Shown: positions 20,998-33,934 of the stretch, one piece after another
Layout: every line of letters starts with the position of its first letter
How positions within the stretch are numbered: the stretch's first letter is position 1
DNA from: Eubacteriales Family XIII. Incertae Sedis bacterium
GTDB taxonomy: Bacteria > Bacillota > Clostridia > Peptostreptococcales > Anaerovoracaceae
Direction: 5' to 3'
Assembly: GCA_031272485.1 (NCBI GenBank)
Contig: JAISTV010000007.1
Location: forward strand, 1-64,000
DNA length: 64,000 nucleotides
The notes under the pieces: generated by a model
The model's database searches: none
Told to the model about the DNA's origin: nothing
What the model saw: only the letters and a program-made list of their open reading frames with translations
Program-made: the position numbers and the translations under genes

Positions 20998-21036
20998 GAA
21001 GCAGCACGCGCGAAGAGACGCGAACCAGAGAACAAG

Positions 21037-21066
21037 CGAAAGCGCCGGCCAAAGCCGGCGCTTTCT
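21037..21066 (+). terminator. Terminator after hppA
   Basis: AGCGCCGGCcaaaGCCGGCGCTTTCTTC. Confidence 0.75.
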
Positions 21067-21074
21067 TCACGCCC

Positions 21075-21160
21075 GCACCCCGAGAGCCGCACGCGCACGC
21101 CGCACCCCGAGAGCCGCGCGCGCACGCCGCACCCCGAGAGCCGCGCGCGTACGCCGCACC
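21075..21160. repeat. 27-bp tandem repeat, three full units plus a partial unit
   Basis: GCACCCCGAGAGCCGCRCGCGYACGCC starts at 21075, 21102 and 21129; partial GCACC at 21156. Confidence 0.85.
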
Positions 21161-21190
21161 GTCATTGCCGGGCTTGTCCCGGCAATCCAG
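21161..21190. repeat. 30-nt REP-like hairpin element, copy 1
   Basis: GTCATTGCCGGGCTTGTCCCGGCAATCCAG. Confidence 0.85.
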
Positions 21191-21222
21191 CCCGCACCCC
21201 GCGCCGGCGCGAAAACGCGCGG

Positions 21223-21354
21223 TGGTCAAAACTGCAAGTAGTCTGTGGATTTTCGTAGATTTTCGCATCAAACTGGTCAAATCTGCAGATAGTCTGTAGA
21301 TTTGCTCGCGAAACCTACAGACTATCTGTAATTCTGCCCATGGAATATTATGGA
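21223..21354. repeat. 132-bp dispersed palindromic repeat, copy 2
   Basis: About 95% identical to 3-134. Confidence 0.9.
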
Positions 21355-21378
21355 TGCACCCCGCGCGTACGCCGCACC

Positions 21379-21408
21379 GTCATTGCCGGGCTCGTCCCGG
21401 CAATCCAG
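21379..21408. repeat. 30-nt REP-like hairpin element, copy 2
   Basis: GTCATTGCCGGGCTCGTCCCGGCAATCCAG. Confidence 0.85.
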
Positions 21409-21429
21409 CCCGCACCCCGCGCGTGCCTC

Positions 21430-22416
21430 TTACCGGTTTTTCTTCAGAATGGCCTTCAGGTGTTTTACGTATTCCTCCCGCAGGCTGGCGGGGGCGTCTA
21501 TGTGGATTTTGTCTCCGAACTGGGTGAGCCAGCCGTAGAAGGTGCCGCTGCGGGTGACGCTGGCTATCACGCGGACGGTGTGCTCGCCGCTGCGGTAGAG
21601 AGCCACGTCCTTGCCGAACCGGTCTATCATGGCGTTCACGAGGGAGTCGTCCACGGTCAGTTCCACGCGCACATCGTCGCCGCCGAACATATTGAAGACG
21701 CGCTTGCAGTACTCGACTATGTCGAACTTCTTCGTCTTCTCGCTTACGGCAAGCGGCTCGTCCGTAATAGAAATACCCGCCATCCGGTCCACGCGGTAGT
21801 GCACGTAATGGTCGTATTTTTCGGAGTATGTAATCAGATAGTAGTTCTCATCGTCCCACGACAGGCCGAGCGGGTCTACGGTGTACAGCCTCTCGTCCTT
21901 GCGGAACACGCGTTTCTTGTCCGCGTTGTAGTCAAAGTACTTGAAGGTGACCTTGCGCTTCTCGTGAATGGCGGTGTGCAGCGCGTCCACGTTATAGTAG
22001 ATGCTCTCGTTCTGCGTCTTGATGCGCTTGGCCACGAAGACCTGCCGCTGCAAAGCCTTGGCCTGGTTCTTGCTGGTCAGCGACTCGAGCTTGTGAATGA
22101 GCTCGGTGCTCTTGCGCTGGGTTATGAACTTGGAGCTCTGCACGGCGTCTACAAGCAGCTTGAGCTCCGCCAGCTCAAACGTGCGTCCGACCACACAGTA
22201 CTCCGCGACCGGGCCCTGCTTCTTGAGGATGTCCAGTCCGAAAGTCCGCAGCGCTTCCAGGTCATCATAAATGGACTTGCGCTCGGCCTTAATCCCCTGG
22301 GCCTCAAGCCTGCTCAGAATCTCGTTCATGGACAGCCCCTTCTCCTCGTCGGTGTCCGAAAGGAGCATATCCATAAGGTACAGGATTTTCAGTTTCTGTT
22401 TTTCGCTCTTAGGCAT
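21430..22416 (-). CDS. WYL domain-containing transcriptional regulator
   Basis: N-terminal HTH region (LYLMDMLLSDTDEEKGLSMNEILSRLEAQGIKAERKSIYDDLEAL) and a WYL-like domain (LYTVDPLGLSWDDENYYLITYSEKYDHYVHYRVDRM). Confidence 0.88.
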   Translation of the reverse strand: MPKSEKQKLKILYLMDMLLSDTDEEKGLSMNEILSRLEAQGIKAERKSIYDDLEALRTFGLDILKKQGPVAEYCVVGRTFELAELKLLVDAVQSSKFITQRKSTELIHKLESLTSKNQAKALQRQVFVAKRIKTQNESIYYNVDALHTAIHEKRKVTFKYFDYNADKKRVFRKDERLYTVDPLGLSWDDENYYLITYSEKYDHYVHYRVDRMAGISITDEPLAVSEKTKKFDIVEYCKRVFNMFGGDDVRVELTVDDSLVNAMIDRFGKDVALYRSGEHTVRVIASVTRSGTFYGWLTQFGDKIHIDAPASLREEYVKHLKAILKKNR

Positions 22417-22518
22417 AATCGTCTCTCCTTGCGAAACCAGTATATCACTTTCCCACGGAAGGCGGCGGCAATGGGGCGTGATACCGTCGTTTCCGTCACG
22501 CGGGCGTGGCGCCGGGCG

Positions 22519-22863
22519 CTACTTTTTCTTGTTCAGCCTCGACAGCCTGAAGATGATAATTATTATCACAACCCACAGCAGGGCAAACAGGACGCATACG
22601 ACCTCGATTGCCGTGAACAGCAGTTTGGACAGAGAATAGTGCACGAGCGTGCGGAGTCCCGCGAGGAAAAAGATAACGGCGAGAAGGAGTGCCGAGCAAC
22701 CAAGGAGCCGCATAAACGTTATCCGCAGCGCATTTCCCGGGTCACCGGGTTTGACCGTAAAGCCCAATTTGTGCATCTTCTTTTCCCGCACGCAAACCAG
22801 GCCCACTTCCGCGGCCAATAGCGTGAAAAAGAAAAGGAAAAACGTCGTAATCAACTTATGCAA
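22519..22863 (-). CDS. Hypothetical membrane protein
   Basis: 114 aa with three hydrophobic segments; no family recognised. Confidence 0.5.
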   Translation of the reverse strand: MHKLITTFFLFFFTLLAAEVGLVCVREKKMHKLGFTVKPGDPGNALRITFMRLLGCSALLLAVIFFLAGLRTLVHYSLSKLLFTAIEVVCVLFALLWVVIIIIIFRLSRLNKKK

Positions 22864-23034
22864 TCACCCACAACAGAATTTCTTACATACTACTTGCTTC
22901 TCCGCGCGTTTTCAAGCGCAGAGTCCAAATGGCGGAAAATCTATGAAATATATTTCCGAAAGCGGTTGCAATTTCGGGGGGATATGTGCTAAAGTAATTC
23001 GTGTTTTGTATGACGCTGGATTAAGGAGAAAACG

Positions 23035-23271
23035 GTGATATTAGCGTTTAAGATAGTATTGATAATCGTGAGCATTATTCTGATAGCGAGCGTTCTTCTG
23101 CAGGAAGGGAACAGCGCGGGCCTGTCCGGTTCCATCGGCGGCGGCGCGGAGCAGCTCTTCGGCAAGAAAAAGAGCCGCGGGTATCAGGCAATCCTCACCA
23201 AGGCAACGCTGATCGGCGCGATTGTGTTTATCATTTGCGCGCTGGTGCTGGTCTTTTTCGAAGGCCGTTGA
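23035..23271 (+). CDS. secG: Preprotein translocase subunit SecG
   Basis: VSIILIASVLLQEGNSAGLSGSIGGGAEQLFGKKKSRG; GTG start. Confidence 0.92.
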   Translation: MILAFKIVLIIVSIILIASVLLQEGNSAGLSGSIGGGAEQLFGKKKSRGYQAILTKATLIGAIVFIICALVLVFFEGR

Positions 23272-23301
23272 GTAATTCCCGGAAGAGGAGAGTAGTAAAT
23301 C

Positions 23302-23469
23302 ATGACTGATTTAAGTTTCGGCCAGGGTTTTTTGGCGTCCATGTTTGTAATCCTCGTTGTCTTCGTGGTGCTTTTGTGCCTCTGGATACTCATCCGCCTG
23401 TTCTCGGTCGTCGTGAGGGTAATCGAGAAAGTAGTTGTGGCGTTCCAGAGCGACGGGACAAGTTCATAG
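23302..23469 (+). CDS. oadG: OadG-like gamma subunit of a sodium-pump decarboxylase, 55 aa, absent from the ORF track
   Basis: Hand translation MTDLSFGQGFLASMFVILVVFVVLLCLWILIRLFSVVVRVIEKVVVAFQSDGTSS; GGAAGAGGAG upstream; next gene is oadB. Confidence 0.75.
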   Translation: MTDLSFGQGFLASMFVILVVFVVLLCLWILIRLFSVVVRVIEKVVVAFQSDGTSS

Positions 23470-23504
23470 AGAATATAGTAGAGAAGTAGCGGAGGGCATG
23501 CGTT

Positions 23505-24668
23505 TTGTTTAGCGATTCTTTTCATACACTAATAAACGGCTCCGGCATTATGAACATGAGCTGGCAGAACCTCGTCATGCTCGTGGTGGCGGGCATCCTC
23601 GTTTTTCTGGCTATCGTAAAGCAGTTTGAACCGCTGCTGCTCCTGCCTATCGCATTCGGCATGATGCTCTCTAACCTGCCGCTCTCAAACCTCATCCACA
23701 TGGAGTTCTTCAACGCGTCGGAGGTTGACTACGGGCAGGTACTGCACGAAGGCGGCATCCTGGACATCCTGTATCTGGGCGTAAAACTGGGCCTCTATCC
23801 CTCGCTGATTTTCATGGGGATAGGCGCCATGACGGATTTCGGTCCGCTCATCGCCCGCCCGAGTTCGCTCATCATGGGCGCGGGCGCGCAGTTCGGCATC
23901 TCGTGCGCTTTCTTAGTGGCGCTTGCCCTGGGCTTCACGCAGCAGGAAGCGGGCTCCATTGGCATAATAGGCGGCGCGGACGGCCCCACGGCCATCTTCC
24001 TGACCAAGGAACTGGCGCCGCACCTTCTGGCGCCCATCGCGGTGGCGGCCTACTCGTACATGGCGCTCATACCGCTCATCCAGCCGCCCATCATGAAGCT
24101 GCTTACCACCAAGAAGGAACGCGAGATTTCCATGGAACAGCTCAGGCCGGTGTCCAAGCTGGAGAAGATAGGCTTCTCTATCCTGGTGACCATCCTGTGC
24201 ATACTGCTGCTGCCGGAGGTTTCTTCTCTGATCGGCATGCTCATGCTCGGCAACCTCTTCCGCGAGTCCGGCGTGGTGGCGCGCCTCACGGATACGGCGC
24301 AGAACGCGCTCATTAACATCGTGACCATTTTCCTCGGCCTCACGGTCGGTTCAACCGCGGTAGGAGAGAACTTCCTCCGCCCGCAGACGCTCGCCATAAT
24401 CGCCCTCGGCCTGTTCGCGTTCATGTTCAGCACCGTAGGCGGCCTGCTCATAGGCAAGGTCATGTGCGTGCTCTCCGGCGGAAAGATAAACCCGCTCATA
24501 GGCAGCGCCGGTGTATCTGCCGTCCCCATGGCAGCCCGCGTCTCCCAGGTAGAAGGCATGAAGGCCAAGCCCGGCAACTACCTCCTGATGCACGCCATGG
24601 GCCCGAACGTAGCCGGCGTAATAGGCTCCGCAGTAGCAGCCGGAACCCTCCTATCCTTATTTGGCTAA
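23505..24668 (+). CDS. oadB: Sodium ion-translocating decarboxylase beta subunit
   Basis: GIGAMTDFGPLIARPSSLIMGAGAQFGI, GSIGIIGGADGPTAIF, GSAGVSAVPMAARVSQ. Confidence 0.95.
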   Translation: MFSDSFHTLINGSGIMNMSWQNLVMLVVAGILVFLAIVKQFEPLLLLPIAFGMMLSNLPLSNLIHMEFFNASEVDYGQVLHEGGILDILYLGVKLGLYPSLIFMGIGAMTDFGPLIARPSSLIMGAGAQFGISCAFLVALALGFTQQEAGSIGIIGGADGPTAIFLTKELAPHLLAPIAVAAYSYMALIPLIQPPIMKLLTTKKEREISMEQLRPVSKLEKIGFSILVTILCILLLPEVSSLIGMLMLGNLFRESGVVARLTDTAQNALINIVTIFLGLTVGSTAVGENFLRPQTLAIIALGLFAFMFSTVGGLLIGKVMCVLSGGKINPLIGSAGVSAVPMAARVSQVEGMKAKPGNYLLMHAMGPNVAGVIGSAVAAGTLLSLFG

Positions 24669-24672
24669 ATCT

Positions 24673-25263
24673 TTATTGAATCATTTCTAGAAATTCCGTG
24701 TTTACGGCACGGACGTACTTCATGGACGCGGGGTCTCCGTGCCCCGGATAAATCGTAATATCATTCCCCCACGTGTTCACCACGTTCTTCAGGCTGTCGC
24801 GCATCCGCTCCGCGCTGCCGCCCGGAAAATGCGTGTACCCCAGATCCACGTTGAAAATCGTGTCGCCCGTAAAGCAGACCTTGCTCTTGGGCAGGTAGAA
24901 GCACAGCCCCCCGGCCGTGTGCCCCGGCGTGTGCAGCACGTGAATCTCCTCGTCGCCGAGCATCAGCACCTCGCCGCCCTCCAGCACCTTGTCCGCCGCC
25001 CCCTTGTAATACGAAAGCTCCTCGCGCTGGATGTACACCGGAATCTCCAGCTCGCGTCGCAGCCAGACCGCCTCGTCCGCGTGGTCGTAGTGGTGGTGCG
25101 TGAGCAGAATCCCGAGCGGATTCAGCTTGTGTTCCTTGAGATATGCCAAATACTTTTTTCTGTCGAAGCCGGGATCGATTATCCAGGCGTCACCGCCGTC
25201 CTTCAGCGAAATAATATATCCATTGGCCTCAATATTGCCGCCTACAATCCGGTATAATCTCAA
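24673..25263 (-). CDS. MBL-fold metallo-hydrolase (glyoxalase II-like)
   Basis: THHHYDHADE, HTPGHTAGG, FTGDTIF, YPGHG. Confidence 0.9.
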   Translation of the reverse strand: MRLYRIVGGNIEANGYIISLKDGGDAWIIDPGFDRKKYLAYLKEHKLNPLGILLTHHHYDHADEAVWLRRELEIPVYIQREELSYYKGAADKVLEGGEVLMLGDEEIHVLHTPGHTAGGLCFYLPKSKVCFTGDTIFNVDLGYTHFPGGSAERMRDSLKNVVNTWGNDITIYPGHGDPASMKYVRAVNTEFLEMIQ

Positions 25264-25353
25264 GGCTTACTCCTTTCCGGCGCCCATGGGAGGCGCCCGC
25301 TACGCTATGCAAGATTCGTTCCGAAAAGCAAAAAATCCGAAGGATTCGTACGC

Positions 25354-25381
25354 TTGTATTTCGCTTGCAAAGTGGTATAAT
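25354..25381 (+). promoter_or_regulatory. Candidate promoter upstream of trkA
   Basis: TTGTAT-N16-TATAAT with an extended -10 TG (TGGTATAAT). Confidence 0.5.
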
Positions 25382-25458
25382 GCACTCTATTGTAAGCAGT
25401 ATACCATAGCCCGGCGGGCAAAAAGGCCGGACGAGGGCCTGGTATGTGAGGATAGAAA

Positions 25459-26820
25459 ATGAAAATAGCAATCGTAGGCGCCGGCAAACTCGGAATGCGC
25501 ATCGCGGAAACGCTCATCGGAGGCGACCATTCCATTACGATTATCGATCGCAAGGAGGATCTAATCCGCCGGCTGAACGGTACGCTGGACGTTATGACCG
25601 TCTCGGGAAACGGCAAGGAGACCGCCTTGCTCAAGGAGATAGGCATAAGTTCCTATGACTTTCTGATAGCCACCACCGACCGGGACGAGAAGAACATAGT
25701 CATAGCGTCTATCGCCAAGAAGCTTGGCGTGGGCAAGGTCGTGGCGCGTCTGCGGGACCCCGAACACCTGCACCAGTGGCAGTTTATCAAGGAGACGTTC
25801 GGGATAGACTATGTCACGAATCCGGACCGCGCGGTGGCGGAGGAAATCTACAAGTATCTCGTGGAAAAATACAGCTGGGCGAACGGCGTCATCTACGTGG
25901 GGCAGGCGGGCGTTATAGAGTTTCGCGCGGACAAGATGCCTGAGATCGTGGGTCTCACGCACGGCATGCTCCCGGACAAGCTCGGCAACGTCTCCGTGGT
26001 GGCCTACTCCAGAAACGGCAAGCTCTCGATACCCAAGAACCGCGACACGGTCATTCGCGCCGAGGATTTTATCTACCTGATTGGCGAGCGCGACCACATA
26101 GACGAGCTCGCGCCTTCCGTGAGCGACACGGAGCAGTTCACGGACATCCAGCGCGTGATGATTGCGGGCGGCGGCAAGTCCGGCTTCTATCTGGCGAGCC
26201 TGCTGGAGGAGTTCGGCACCTCCGTGAAGATAGTGGAAAACAACAAGGAGCGCTGCCAGTACCTGTCCACGCACCTGAACAATGCCCTGGTTCTCTACGG
26301 GGACGCTACGGACCTGAACCTGCTTCGGGACGAGGATTTTCGCTCCATGGACGCTTTTGTCTCCACCACCGGGTTCGACGAGGAAAACCTGCTGCTTGCG
26401 CTCATGGCCAAGCAGGCGGGCATAGCGGACGTAATCGCCAAGGTCTCGCGCGACAGCTTCGCGGAGCTGGTCGAACATATGGGCGTGGATATGGCGCTCA
26501 ACCCCATAGACATCTCGGCGAGCAACATCCTGCGCTTCATCCAGAGCACGCGCATAATCTCCTCGCAGACCCTGCAGGGGCAGGCGGAAATGCTCCAGCT
26601 CCTCCTCGGCGACGACCTGGTCATCTTAGACAAGCCCATAGGCAAGCTCAAGTTGCCGGAGGGCCTCGTGATAGCCGCCATCCAGCGCGGCAGTCAGCTC
26701 ATAGTTCCCGACGAAAAGACCAAGCTCATGCAGATGGACCGGATTATAGTTCTTTCTATGCTCTCGGAAGCATTTGACATAGAACGGCTGCTGCGGAACA
26801 AAGGTGGATTTTTCAAATAA
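25459..26820 (+). CDS. trkA: Trk potassium uptake regulatory protein
   Basis: Two Rossmann/TrkA-N segments (MKIAIVGAGKLGMRIAETL; MIAGGGKSGFYLASLLEE). Confidence 0.95.
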   Translation: MKIAIVGAGKLGMRIAETLIGGDHSITIIDRKEDLIRRLNGTLDVMTVSGNGKETALLKEIGISSYDFLIATTDRDEKNIVIASIAKKLGVGKVVARLRDPEHLHQWQFIKETFGIDYVTNPDRAVAEEIYKYLVEKYSWANGVIYVGQAGVIEFRADKMPEIVGLTHGMLPDKLGNVSVVAYSRNGKLSIPKNRDTVIRAEDFIYLIGERDHIDELAPSVSDTEQFTDIQRVMIAGGGKSGFYLASLLEEFGTSVKIVENNKERCQYLSTHLNNALVLYGDATDLNLLRDEDFRSMDAFVSTTGFDEENLLLALMAKQAGIADVIAKVSRDSFAELVEHMGVDMALNPIDISASNILRFIQSTRIISSQTLQGQAEMLQLLLGDDLVILDKPIGKLKLPEGLVIAAIQRGSQLIVPDEKTKLMQMDRIIVLSMLSEAFDIERLLRNKGGFFK

Positions 26821-26823
26821 CCC

Positions 26824-28287
26824 ATGAATCTGAACCTGAAGCTTCTCATTAAGATTTTCGGCATCGTGTGTCTGGTCATAGGCGCCGGCATGGTGCCTTG
26901 CTTTATCACGGCTTACAGCTATCAGGAGTGGGAAGTCATGCGCATGTTCGTGGCGCTCATAGCCATCATGATCATTATAGGCGGCCTGTCCTTCTTCTCG
27001 GAGCGAAATTCCAACCCGAACATCCGCGTGCGCGACGGCATTCTGATTGTGGCCATGATCTGGATTTCCATAAGCCTGCTCGGCGCGCTACCGTATTCGG
27101 TCTCGGGGCTGCTTCCCAACTTTGCGGACGCCTTCTACGAGTCGGTCTCCGGCTTTACGACCACCGGCACCACGCTCATAAGCGACCTTTATCTCACGCC
27201 CAAGAGCCTGCTGTTGTGGCGCTCGCTCACCCACTGGATAGGCGGCATGGGGATTCTGGTCATGGCCATATCCATCCTGCCGGCGCTCGGTGTGGGCGTG
27301 AGCAACCTCGCCAACGCGGAGGTCCCCGGCCCGGCCATAGAGCGCATCAAGTCGCGCATCTCCGACCACGCCAAGAACACCTACCTCATCTACATAGCCT
27401 TTACGCTCATCTGCTTCGTGCTGCTCGTGCCCAGCCGCATGACCGGCTTCGACGCGCTCATCCACTCGCTCGACTCCATGGGCAACGGCGGCCTGGCCGT
27501 CTACCCGAACGGCGTGGGCTACTTCGAGAGTCTCTACGTGGAAATCGTGGTGTGCATCTTCTGCATGCTCGGCTCCCTGAACTTCTTCGGCTACCGCCTG
27601 CTCCTGCAGAAGCGCTTCAAGGAGTTCTTCCGCGACCGGGAAATCCGCACCTACCTGCTGGTGCTCGGCTTCGCATCCGTGGTCACCGTGGCCGTCCTGA
27701 TTATCAAGGGCACCTACGACAATGTGGGAGATGCCATCCGCTACGGGACGCTGCAGGTGGTGTCGTTTTCCACCACGGCCGGCTATGCGTCCACGAACTA
27801 TGGCGTCTGGCCCTGGTTCTGTAAATGGCTGCTGTTCTTCCTCATGCTCGTGGGCGGCTGCTCGTCCTCCACGAGCGGCGGGCTGAAGATTATCCGCTTC
27901 AACGTCATCCTGAGCCTCATCCGGCGTAACGTCTATAAGCGGCTGCATCCCAACGCGGTGGTAGCCGTCAAAGTAGGGCCTTCCGCCGTGGACGCCAACA
28001 CCGTCTCGAACATCACCACCTTCGCTTTCGTCTACCTCCTCGTCATGGCGGGTGGCATCATGCTGCTGAGCCTGGACGGGCAGGACCCGTGGACCACGGC
28101 CAGCGCGGTGGTAGGGGCCGTTTCCAACACCGGCCTGGGGTTCGGCGGGCTTGCGGACGGCGGCACCTGGCTCGTATTTTCCCGGCTGGCGCGCATGCTG
28201 CTTGCGGGTCTCATGATTATCGGACGTCTGGAAATCTTTACGATTATCATCCTGTTCACCCCGTCTTTCTGGAAGTCGAGCCGGTAA
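26824..28287 (+). CDS. trkH: Trk potassium uptake membrane subunit
   Basis: SGFTTTGTTLI, LTHWIGGMGILV, GGCSSSTSGGLKIIR, GAVSNTGLGFG. Confidence 0.95.
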   Translation: MNLNLKLLIKIFGIVCLVIGAGMVPCFITAYSYQEWEVMRMFVALIAIMIIIGGLSFFSERNSNPNIRVRDGILIVAMIWISISLLGALPYSVSGLLPNFADAFYESVSGFTTTGTTLISDLYLTPKSLLLWRSLTHWIGGMGILVMAISILPALGVGVSNLANAEVPGPAIERIKSRISDHAKNTYLIYIAFTLICFVLLVPSRMTGFDALIHSLDSMGNGGLAVYPNGVGYFESLYVEIVVCIFCMLGSLNFFGYRLLLQKRFKEFFRDREIRTYLLVLGFASVVTVAVLIIKGTYDNVGDAIRYGTLQVVSFSTTAGYASTNYGVWPWFCKWLLFFLMLVGGCSSSTSGGLKIIRFNVILSLIRRNVYKRLHPNAVVAVKVGPSAVDANTVSNITTFAFVYLLVMAGGIMLLSLDGQDPWTTASAVVGAVSNTGLGFGGLADGGTWLVFSRLARMLLAGLMIIGRLEIFTIIILFTPSFWKSSR

Positions 28288-28370
28288 TCCGGCGAAAGCC
28301 TGTCAGAAAATTTCGTGAAAGGTGCCAAAAAAGTGTTCACCTGCGCCCGAATTCGTACTATAATATGTAA

Positions 28371-32117
<3,747 letters not shown>

Positions 32118-32130
32118 AAGAAAGTGTTAC

Positions 32131-32153
32131 GGGGCGGCCTGGCCGCCCCTTTA
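32131..32153 (+). terminator. Terminator after nifJ
   Basis: GGGGCGGCCTGGCCGCCCCTTT hairpin. Confidence 0.65.
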
Positions 32154-32342
32154 CAATTGTCACAATTCGTCCATACTCGATTCATTTTCTTTGTTTATAA
32201 AATAGGAGTAGGCTAACGAAAACAACTGCGTTCTGTGCCCGCGGGGATAGTCCCCGCGGAGCCATGGGGCGCAAGGCAGCGGTCAGGGGTCGCTGCACCG
32301 GAAAAGGAAAAAGAGCCCTCTACCTGAGGACAGGAGGTATCT

Positions 32343-33599
32343 ATGAAAGAGAAAAAATACGTGAGCCGGGGCGCGTTGGCGCTGGTCGTAGCCATAGCGG
32401 TACTGCTCTGCGGGGCGACCGGGTTCGGCGGCGCCTGGCTGGCGAACTATTTTGACGAAGACTCTGCGGCCACGGAAATCGTGCAGACCAGCGGCGACGT
32501 TTATACGATAACGCCCACGAGCGAGGACGTCACGGTTACCGAGGCGGTGGCCAAGAAGGTGCTGGACTCGGTGGTGGGCATTACGGCTACTTACGAGGAG
32601 ACCACGAGCTACGGGTATTATTACGGCTACGGTGGCGGCTACGGCGGCACGCAGACCGTGACGAGCGTGGGCACGGGCATGATTGTGGACGAGGCGGGCT
32701 ACATCCTTACGAACAGCCACGTAGTTAATGACGGCGACACGAAGGAGATCAAGGTACTGCTCTCCGACGGGCGCGAGGTGGACGGCACGCTTCTTTGGAA
32801 CGACGATTCCATAGACCTGGCCATCCTGAAGATAGAAGCGACGGGACTTTCCCCGGTGGAACTGGGCGACTCGGACGCGGTGACCATAGGCTCGTACGCG
32901 GCGGCCATAGGAAACCCGCTCGGGCTGGACTTTAACGGCAGCATAACGCAGGGCGTGGTGAGCGGCCTGAACCGGAGTCTGGAGATAACCGAGGATACGC
33001 GCACGGTGTACATGGACGGGCTCATTCAGGTGGACGCGGCCATTAACTCGGGCAACAGCGGCGGTCCGCTGCTGAACAGCCGCGGCGAGGTAATCGGCGT
33101 GAACACGGCCAAGGCCTCGGCGGAAGGCATGGGGTTTGCCATCCCCATTAACACGGCCAAGCCCATCATAGAGAAAGTAATCGCCACGGGCAGCTTTGAG
33201 CGCGCCTACATGGGGGTCTCGGCGGCCAACGCCAGCGACCTGGCGGCGCAGTACCCGAATCTGGGGATAGACGGCATAGAGGGCGCTTTCGTGACGGCGG
33301 TCACCACGGGCTCGCCGGCGGCCGAGGCAGGCCTGCAGATGAAGGACGTCATAACGGCTATAGACGGCGTGGCGGTGACCGGCAGCAGCGATATGATTAA
33401 GAAGCTCTTGAACTACAGCCCCGGGGATACGGTGACCGTGACCTATATCCGCAACGGGCAGGAAAAGACCGTCGAGGTAGACCTGGTATCGCAGGACGAA
33501 ATCAGCGGCACGACAAGCAGCAGCAGTAGCAGCGGCGACAGCGAAGACGAGGACAGCAGCTCCACGCCCTACGACGACTGGAAGCGTCTGTTCCCCTGA
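32343..33599 (+). CDS. htrA: HtrA/DegP-type S1C serine protease with PDZ domain
   Basis: GTGMIVDEAGYILTNSHVV, DLAILKIEA, INSGNSGGPLLN catalytic serine, C-terminal PDZ. Confidence 0.93.
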   Translation: MKEKKYVSRGALALVVAIAVLLCGATGFGGAWLANYFDEDSAATEIVQTSGDVYTITPTSEDVTVTEAVAKKVLDSVVGITATYEETTSYGYYYGYGGGYGGTQTVTSVGTGMIVDEAGYILTNSHVVNDGDTKEIKVLLSDGREVDGTLLWNDDSIDLAILKIEATGLSPVELGDSDAVTIGSYAAAIGNPLGLDFNGSITQGVVSGLNRSLEITEDTRTVYMDGLIQVDAAINSGNSGGPLLNSRGEVIGVNTAKASAEGMGFAIPINTAKPIIEKVIATGSFERAYMGVSAANASDLAAQYPNLGIDGIEGAFVTAVTTGSPAAEAGLQMKDVITAIDGVAVTGSSDMIKKLLNYSPGDTVTVTYIRNGQEKTVEVDLVSQDEISGTTSSSSSSGDSEDEDSSSTPYDDWKRLFP

Positions 33600-33618
33600 C
33601 GAGCTGTATAGACTTGCG

Positions 33619-33746
33619 AAAGGCGCCCGCGTGCACACGCACCGATCGGGAAACGGGCGTCGCTTCGCTCCTCTGCCCTTGGTTGGCCGCGCAGACGCAT
33701 GCGGCCAAACATTCCCGAGTCGGTACGTGTGCCCGCGGGCGCCTTT
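33619..33746. other. Structured intergenic inverted repeat (long imperfect stem with internal hairpins)
   Basis: 33619-33652 pairs with 33712-33746 (two mismatches, one bulge); internal TTGGCCGC/GCGGCCAA stem at 33683-33690/33701-33708. Confidence 0.8.
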
Positions 33747-33803
33747 GAGAGGTACTGTTACCCTTGTTTTTCGTGGACATTCGCTCCCGTTTTAGATAGA
33801 TGT

Positions 33804-33834
33804 GGCCCGTTTTTTTGAGAAGCGGGCCTTTTTC
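33804..33834 (+). terminator. Rho-independent terminator
   Basis: GGCCCG-loop-CGGGCC followed by TTTTT. Confidence 0.75.
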
Positions 33835-33934
33835 TTGGAATAGTGGGGGATTTTCTTTACATTGCGGGGCTGTGAATGCTATAATCAGTCTGTATGTGTA
33901 TGTGCATAAACAAGCGTAGGAAGGAAGTTTCGGA

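Noticed and set aside
21075-21408. Possible CRISPR or phage attachment site at the repeat cluster after hppA
   Set aside because: 27-bp units are tandem without spacers; no integrase, tRNA or phage genes are nearby.
21430-22416. WYL regulator as marker of a phage-defence island
   Set aside because: WYL regulators occur in some defence loci, but the neighbours here (secG, oad genes, hppA) are housekeeping and no defence gene is recognisable.
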